This document shows, one piece after another, positions 15,936-18,935 of a stretch of DNA of 18,935 bases. The notes under the pieces are model-generated. The model had not been told where the DNA came from. It did not search any database and was given only the letters and a program-made list of their open reading frames with translations. A program made the position numbers and the translations under genes. The first letter of the stretch is position 1. Each line of letters opens with the position of its first letter. Source of the DNA: Calditrichota bacterium (lineage in GTDB: Bacteria; Calditrichota; Calditrichia; RBG-13-44-9; J075); the NCBI GenBank assembly GCA_024275555.1, contig JAJRYW010000538.1, positions 1-18,935 of the forward strand, given 5' to 3'.

Positions 15936-17618
15936 TTAATTTGCCAAATGTTTTTCCACCGCGTAGATCGGGCGAATGTCCACCGGGATGTCCGTCAGTT
16001 TGCCCAGCACCGTTTTTAATTCCGGAGAAAGCTTGCGGTATTTGGCGATGAAGGCTTTGGCGCCTTGGTAATCGCCTTTGGCCTGGATCATCAGGATGTC
16101 GCGGGAGAGCGCCTTTACCGCCCCGGCAATGCGGGCGTCGTTGACCCGGAAACGCTCGCTCTGCGCATCGAATTCCACACCGCCTTTTTCCATCAGGTAG
16201 TTTAAGATAATGGCATTCCCGCCGCCGTGGGCTTCATCGATGCCAAAGCGGATGCTGCGGAAAATTCCTCCCACAAAGCTGGCGTAGACTTCATCGGCCA
16301 GTTTTTTATCGAAGACGCCCTTGCTGGCCAGGTAGGGGAATTGGTAGAGACCCACAATGTCGGCTTTGGCCTCTTCCAGGGTGGAGTAGGTTTCCTTCAG
16401 TTCCCGGGCCACGGTGGTCTTTTTGCCGTCTTTTACGATGTTGCCCGGCCCGATGCCATGCACCATCTCGTGCAGCAGCACATGGTAGAAGAAGGCCTCG
16501 AACGACGCTTTCCGTAAATCTTTTTCATCCAGAACCCGTTCCATAATCCGTTTGGAAATTTTCTCGTATTTGGCCCGGGAAACGTTTTTCAGCAGTACTT
16601 TTTTGCTGCCCTTGGCCTCGCGCACCCGCTCATCATTGGGCAGGTTAAAAGCAATGGTCTGCACACCGGCTTTGGTGTCTCCGGCGGTAAAAACTTCATT
16701 CACCACCACAATGGGGGAGGAGTTTCCGCGATTATAGTTTTTGTGCGCCTCCGGGATGGGCAGCCGCCGCTCCAGATCATTCAGGTACTGCCCCAACTTC
16801 TGAAGCCGTTTGCTGTCTTCCCGGTCTACCAGGGTAACAAAGGATTCAAACGAGGCTTTGTAGTTGAACAGGCCGTCTTCGTACACCTCGTACGGCCCGA
16901 TCACCACTTCGATGTCATGGTCGTTCAAATCCATCCAATCCATGTCGCTTTGAAAATAATCGTTGCTGAGAAACGCCTCGGCGCGGCTGTTCAGGTAGGT
17001 GCTTAGCGAGGCGTTGTCGGTGAGTTGGGCCGCTTCTTTAAGCAGTTGCGCCGCCGGTTCCAGGAACACCCGGTAGGCGTCCGAGTAGGGGATGGGAACC
17101 AATTTATCGCCTTCGCGGCGGATGATAGTGAAATAGCCGGTCAGCAGCGAATCCTGATCTTTGTGCGCCTCCAGGTACTTTTCAAACTCCTCTTTGGTCA
17201 TATCCTCCGGGTAAAAATTGGCGCCCTCCGGCTTGGGCTCGCCGGTGTTGATAAACGGTTTATCCTCATCCAGCCGGTCAAACGGGCCAAAGTTGATCGT
17301 AAAATACTCCTTCAAAATTGGATAATCCGGTTTCCGCCCCGTGCTGAGTTCCTGCAGAATGGCTACATTTTTGGAATAGACCTGGCGGAGAAAGATTTCA
17401 TCCATCAGTTTGGATGCTTCGACAATTTTTAGAAGCGCTTTTTTGTTGCCCTCGCTGAGCGCCGAATCATCATAATCAATCTCCACCGGCGTAAATTTTT
17501 CCAGTTGTGATTTGACCTGGGCAACATCCCGGTAATCTTTAATAATCGGTTCGCGTTGCTGGCAGCTCATCGCTATCACTCCTGATAAAATCAATACAAA
17601 TCCAATTAATCGCTTCAT
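15936..17618 (-). CDS. M49-like (dipeptidyl peptidase III-type) metallopeptidase lipoprotein
   Basis: This 560-residue protein begins with a lipoprotein signal (basic MKR, a hydrophobic core, then VIAMSC with the lipid-bearing cysteine at 19). It should be tethered in the envelope facing the periplasm or outside. The central zinc site is HEMVHG from 383, followed by EEAKAD at 415-420 as the third-ligand motif. The spacing and flanking sequence (YHVLLHEMVHGIGPGN in three short blocks) resemble peptidase family M49, dipeptidyl peptidase III, which removes dipeptides from N-termini. Classical M49 members have six-residue HExxGH; here it is five-residue HExxH. AGGAGG five bases upstream supports the start. 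The gene is monocistronic between a plus-strand terminator and tandem repeats. Substrate and activity are not shown; another gluzincin-type hydrolase role is possible. Confidence 0.85.
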   Translation of the reverse strand: MKRLIGFVLILSGVIAMSCQQREPIIKDYRDVAQVKSQLEKFTPVEIDYDDSALSEGNKKALLKIVEASKLMDEIFLRQVYSKNVAILQELSTGRKPDYPILKEYFTINFGPFDRLDEDKPFINTGEPKPEGANFYPEDMTKEEFEKYLEAHKDQDSLLTGYFTIIRREGDKLVPIPYSDAYRVFLEPAAQLLKEAAQLTDNASLSTYLNSRAEAFLSNDYFQSDMDWMDLNDHDIEVVIGPYEVYEDGLFNYKASFESFVTLVDREDSKRLQKLGQYLNDLERRLPIPEAHKNYNRGNSSPIVVVNEVFTAGDTKAGVQTIAFNLPNDERVREAKGSKKVLLKNVSRAKYEKISKRIMERVLDEKDLRKASFEAFFYHVLLHEMVHGIGPGNIVKDGKKTTVARELKETYSTLEEAKADIVGLYQFPYLASKGVFDKKLADEVYASFVGGIFRSIRFGIDEAHGGGNAIILNYLMEKGGVEFDAQSERFRVNDARIAGAVKALSRDILMIQAKGDYQGAKAFIAKYRKLSPELKTVLGKLTDIPVDIRPIYAVEKHLAN

Positions 17619-17733
17619 AACGGCCTCCTGGTGATATGATGATAAATCTACGGGTTTTGCCTCCCGGCGATTTCAAAGCGACTCAATTTAGGGCACAGCG
17701 CGCCGGCATTCAAGGAGCATTCAACTTTTAAGT

Positions 17734-17880
17734 GGTATAAATTGCTCACGCCAGGCCGTTAAGAACACAAAGGGAAAAAAGATGGTATAAATTGCTTGCC
17801 CAAGCCGCTAAGCTCGCAAAGGAAAAAAAGATGCTATCAATTGCTCACGACAGGCTGCCATAGTCGAATAGAAAAAGATA
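17734..17880. repeat. Three imperfect ~49 bp tandem repeats
   Basis: Units begin at 17734 (GGTATAAATTGCTCACGCC), 17784 (GGTATAAATTGCTTGCCC) and 17833 (GCTATCAATTGCTCACGAC). Each carries a purine-rich tail (GGGAAAAAAGAT or similar). Units 1 and 2 are closest and the third is more diverged. The AAGCCGCTAAG-CGCAAAGG type of sequence recurs in many bacterial intergenic regions. No spacers or palindromes are present. The flank 17640-17730 holds nothing I can name. Confidence 0.75.
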
Positions 17881-17947
17881 GAGAATTTCGTTGCGGTCTT
17901 GGCGTTTTCGAGGCAAACCTAAACAAGGAGAGAACCCTATTTCTGGC

Positions 17948-17981
17948 AAAAAAAAACGGGGCAATGCGCCCCGTCTTTTTT
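17948..17981. terminator. Bidirectional Rho-independent terminator
   Basis: ACGGGGC (17956-17962) pairs with GCCCCGT (17968-17974) across a 5-base loop. An A-run (17948-17956) lies on the left and a T-run (17976-17981) on the right, so it works on either strand. On the minus strand it ends the acyl-CoA dehydrogenase gene, 22 bp past its stop. Confidence 0.88.
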
Positions 17982-18003
17982 GATAAAAGTCAGCTTAGGG
18001 TGT

Positions 18004-18935
18004 TCAAACTGTTTGTGTTTCACTCTCGATGGCGTATTTCTGCACCAAATCCCGTGCGATGACCATACGCAGAATTTCCGAGGTGCCTTCGCCGATGGTG
18101 CCCAGCTTGGAATCGCGGTAGAATTTTTCCACCGGGTATTCTTTGATGTAGCCGTATCCGCCAAAAATCTGCACTGCTTCGTTGGCTACCCGCACAGCCA
18201 CTTCGCTGCTGTAGACCTTTGCCAATGCCGATTCCAGGTTGACATCCTTGCCGGCGTCTTTCCTGGCCGCGGCGCGCAGGGTAAGCAGCCGGGCGGCATC
18301 TATTTCCATGGCCATATCGGCCAATTTGATTTTGATGGCCTGGTACTGCATAATCTTTTTACCGAATGCGCTGCGTTCCTGGGTATAGCGGATGGCGTTC
18401 TCGAAGGCCCCCCGGGCAATTCCGACGCACATCGAGGCAATGCTGATCCGCCCGCCGTCCAGGATGCTCAGCGCGTTAAAATAGCCCTCGCCCTCTTTGC
18501 CGAGCAGATTTTCCTCGGGCACGGGGGTGTCTTCAAAAAACAGCTCGGCGGTGTCGCTGGCGCGCATGCCCAGTTTATTCATGGGCTTGCCCACCGTGTA
18601 GCCGGGAGCGTCTTTTTCCACGATAAAGGCGGAAATGCCTGCTTTCCCTTTTTCCGGGTTGGTGCGGGCCATGACCACCGTATAGTCAGAATAAGTAGGG
18701 TTGGTGATGAAGGTTTTTGAGCCGTTTAAAATCCACTTGTTGCCGTCTTTGTGGGCCAGGGTTTTTAAACCGAAGGCGTCGCTGCCGCTGTCCGGCTCGG
18801 TTAAGGCCCAGGCCGCCAGAGACTGGCCGGAAGTAAGGCGCGGAATACAACGCTGCCGCTGCTCCTCGTTTCCAAAGGTGAAAATATGATTGGTCCCCAG
18901 GGAATTATGGGCGGCAATGGTCAAGCCAATTGAGG
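18004..18935 (-). CDS. Acyl-CoA dehydrogenase, C-terminal part (gene runs off the window)
   Basis: This is the last ~310 codons of an FAD-dependent acyl-CoA dehydrogenase, which introduces the trans-2 double bond in fatty acyl-CoA and passes electrons to ETF. The frame stays open to the window edge (SIGLTIAAHNSLG is read across an apparent internal TTG), so the N-terminal helical domain lies outside. Visible family blocks, counted from that TTG codon (18924), are WALTEPDSGSDA (about 39-50), the beta-domain GSKTFITN (68-75), RSAFGKKIMQYQAI (184-197), IFGGYGYIKEYPVEKFYRD (about 254-272) and IGEGTSEILR (277-286). In short- and medium-chain members the Glu before GTSEI is the catalytic base, here E279. 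A terminator follows the stop. Chain-length preference cannot be judged. Confidence 0.95.
   Translation of the reverse strand, partial: SIGLTIAAHNSLGTNHIFTFGNEEQRQRCIPRLTSGQSLAAWALTEPDSGSDAFGLKTLAHKDGNKWILNGSKTFITNPTYSDYTVVMARTNPEKGKAGISAFIVEKDAPGYTVGKPMNKLGMRASDTAELFFEDTPVPEENLLGKEGEGYFNALSILDGGRISIASMCVGIARGAFENAIRYTQERSAFGKKIMQYQAIKIKLADMAMEIDAARLLTLRAAARKDAGKDVNLESALAKVYSSEVAVRVANEAVQIFGGYGYIKEYPVEKFYRDSKLGTIGEGTSEILRMVIARDLVQKYAIESETQTV

Noticed and set aside
17734..17880. CRISPR array
   Set aside because: The three ~49 bp units abut directly with no unique spacers, diverge throughout, and no cas gene is present.

Overview
The window looks like chromosomal DNA from a bacterium of the FCB/Calditrichota neighbourhood. 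This is an inference with three supports. There is a GWxTD-domain secreted protein, a family concentrated in those phyla. The condensin has the LSAGEK form of the SMC signature. An M49-like peptidase lipoprotein carries a five-residue HExxH zinc site, a variant I recall from Caldithrix abyssi dipeptidyl peptidase III. Most coding DNA is GC-rich; the AAA ATPase gene near the left end is visibly poorer in GC.

Layout. Positions 39-193 hold one copy of a ~150 bp dispersed repeat, directly upstream of a sodium:solute symporter gene (208-1713, +). A DUF4143-type AAA ATPase (1799-2968, -) converges on it. A HEAT-repeat protein (3241-4155, +) converges to within 6 bp of a minus-strand block: GWxTD protein (4162-5583), SMC condensin (5689-9228) and an 846-residue protein (9310-11850) that joins a GH2-like ectodomain to a membrane domain. 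That ectodomain appears to lack both catalytic glutamates. A 1.27 kb stretch without an intact gene follows (11851-13116). It holds the second repeat copy, a truncated-looking gene start, several hairpins, and a promoter/terminator pair in front of the next gene.

The right part carries two PLP aminotransferases on the plus strand: a branched-chain enzyme (13117-14166) and an AspB-like class I enzyme (14305-15504). A strong terminator ends that unit. Next comes a 58-codon gene (15633-15809) that resembles the YjfB motility family. It has its own sigma-28 (FliA)-like promoter and its own terminator. A minus-strand M49-like peptidase lipoprotein (15936-17618), three imperfect tandem repeats, a bidirectional terminator, and the C-terminal part of an acyl-CoA dehydrogenase (18004 to the window edge, -) complete the window.

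The genes do not form one obvious pathway. The aminotransferase pair fits amino-acid metabolism, SMC is housekeeping, and several products are exported or membrane-bound (symporter, GWxTD protein, GH2-like protein, peptidase lipoprotein). The items most worth a second look are the pseudo-GH2 membrane fusion, the small motility-type gene with a sigma-28 promoter, the dispersed repeat with internal inverted copies beside a truncated gene start, and the terminator in the 5' leader of the branched-chain aminotransferase.
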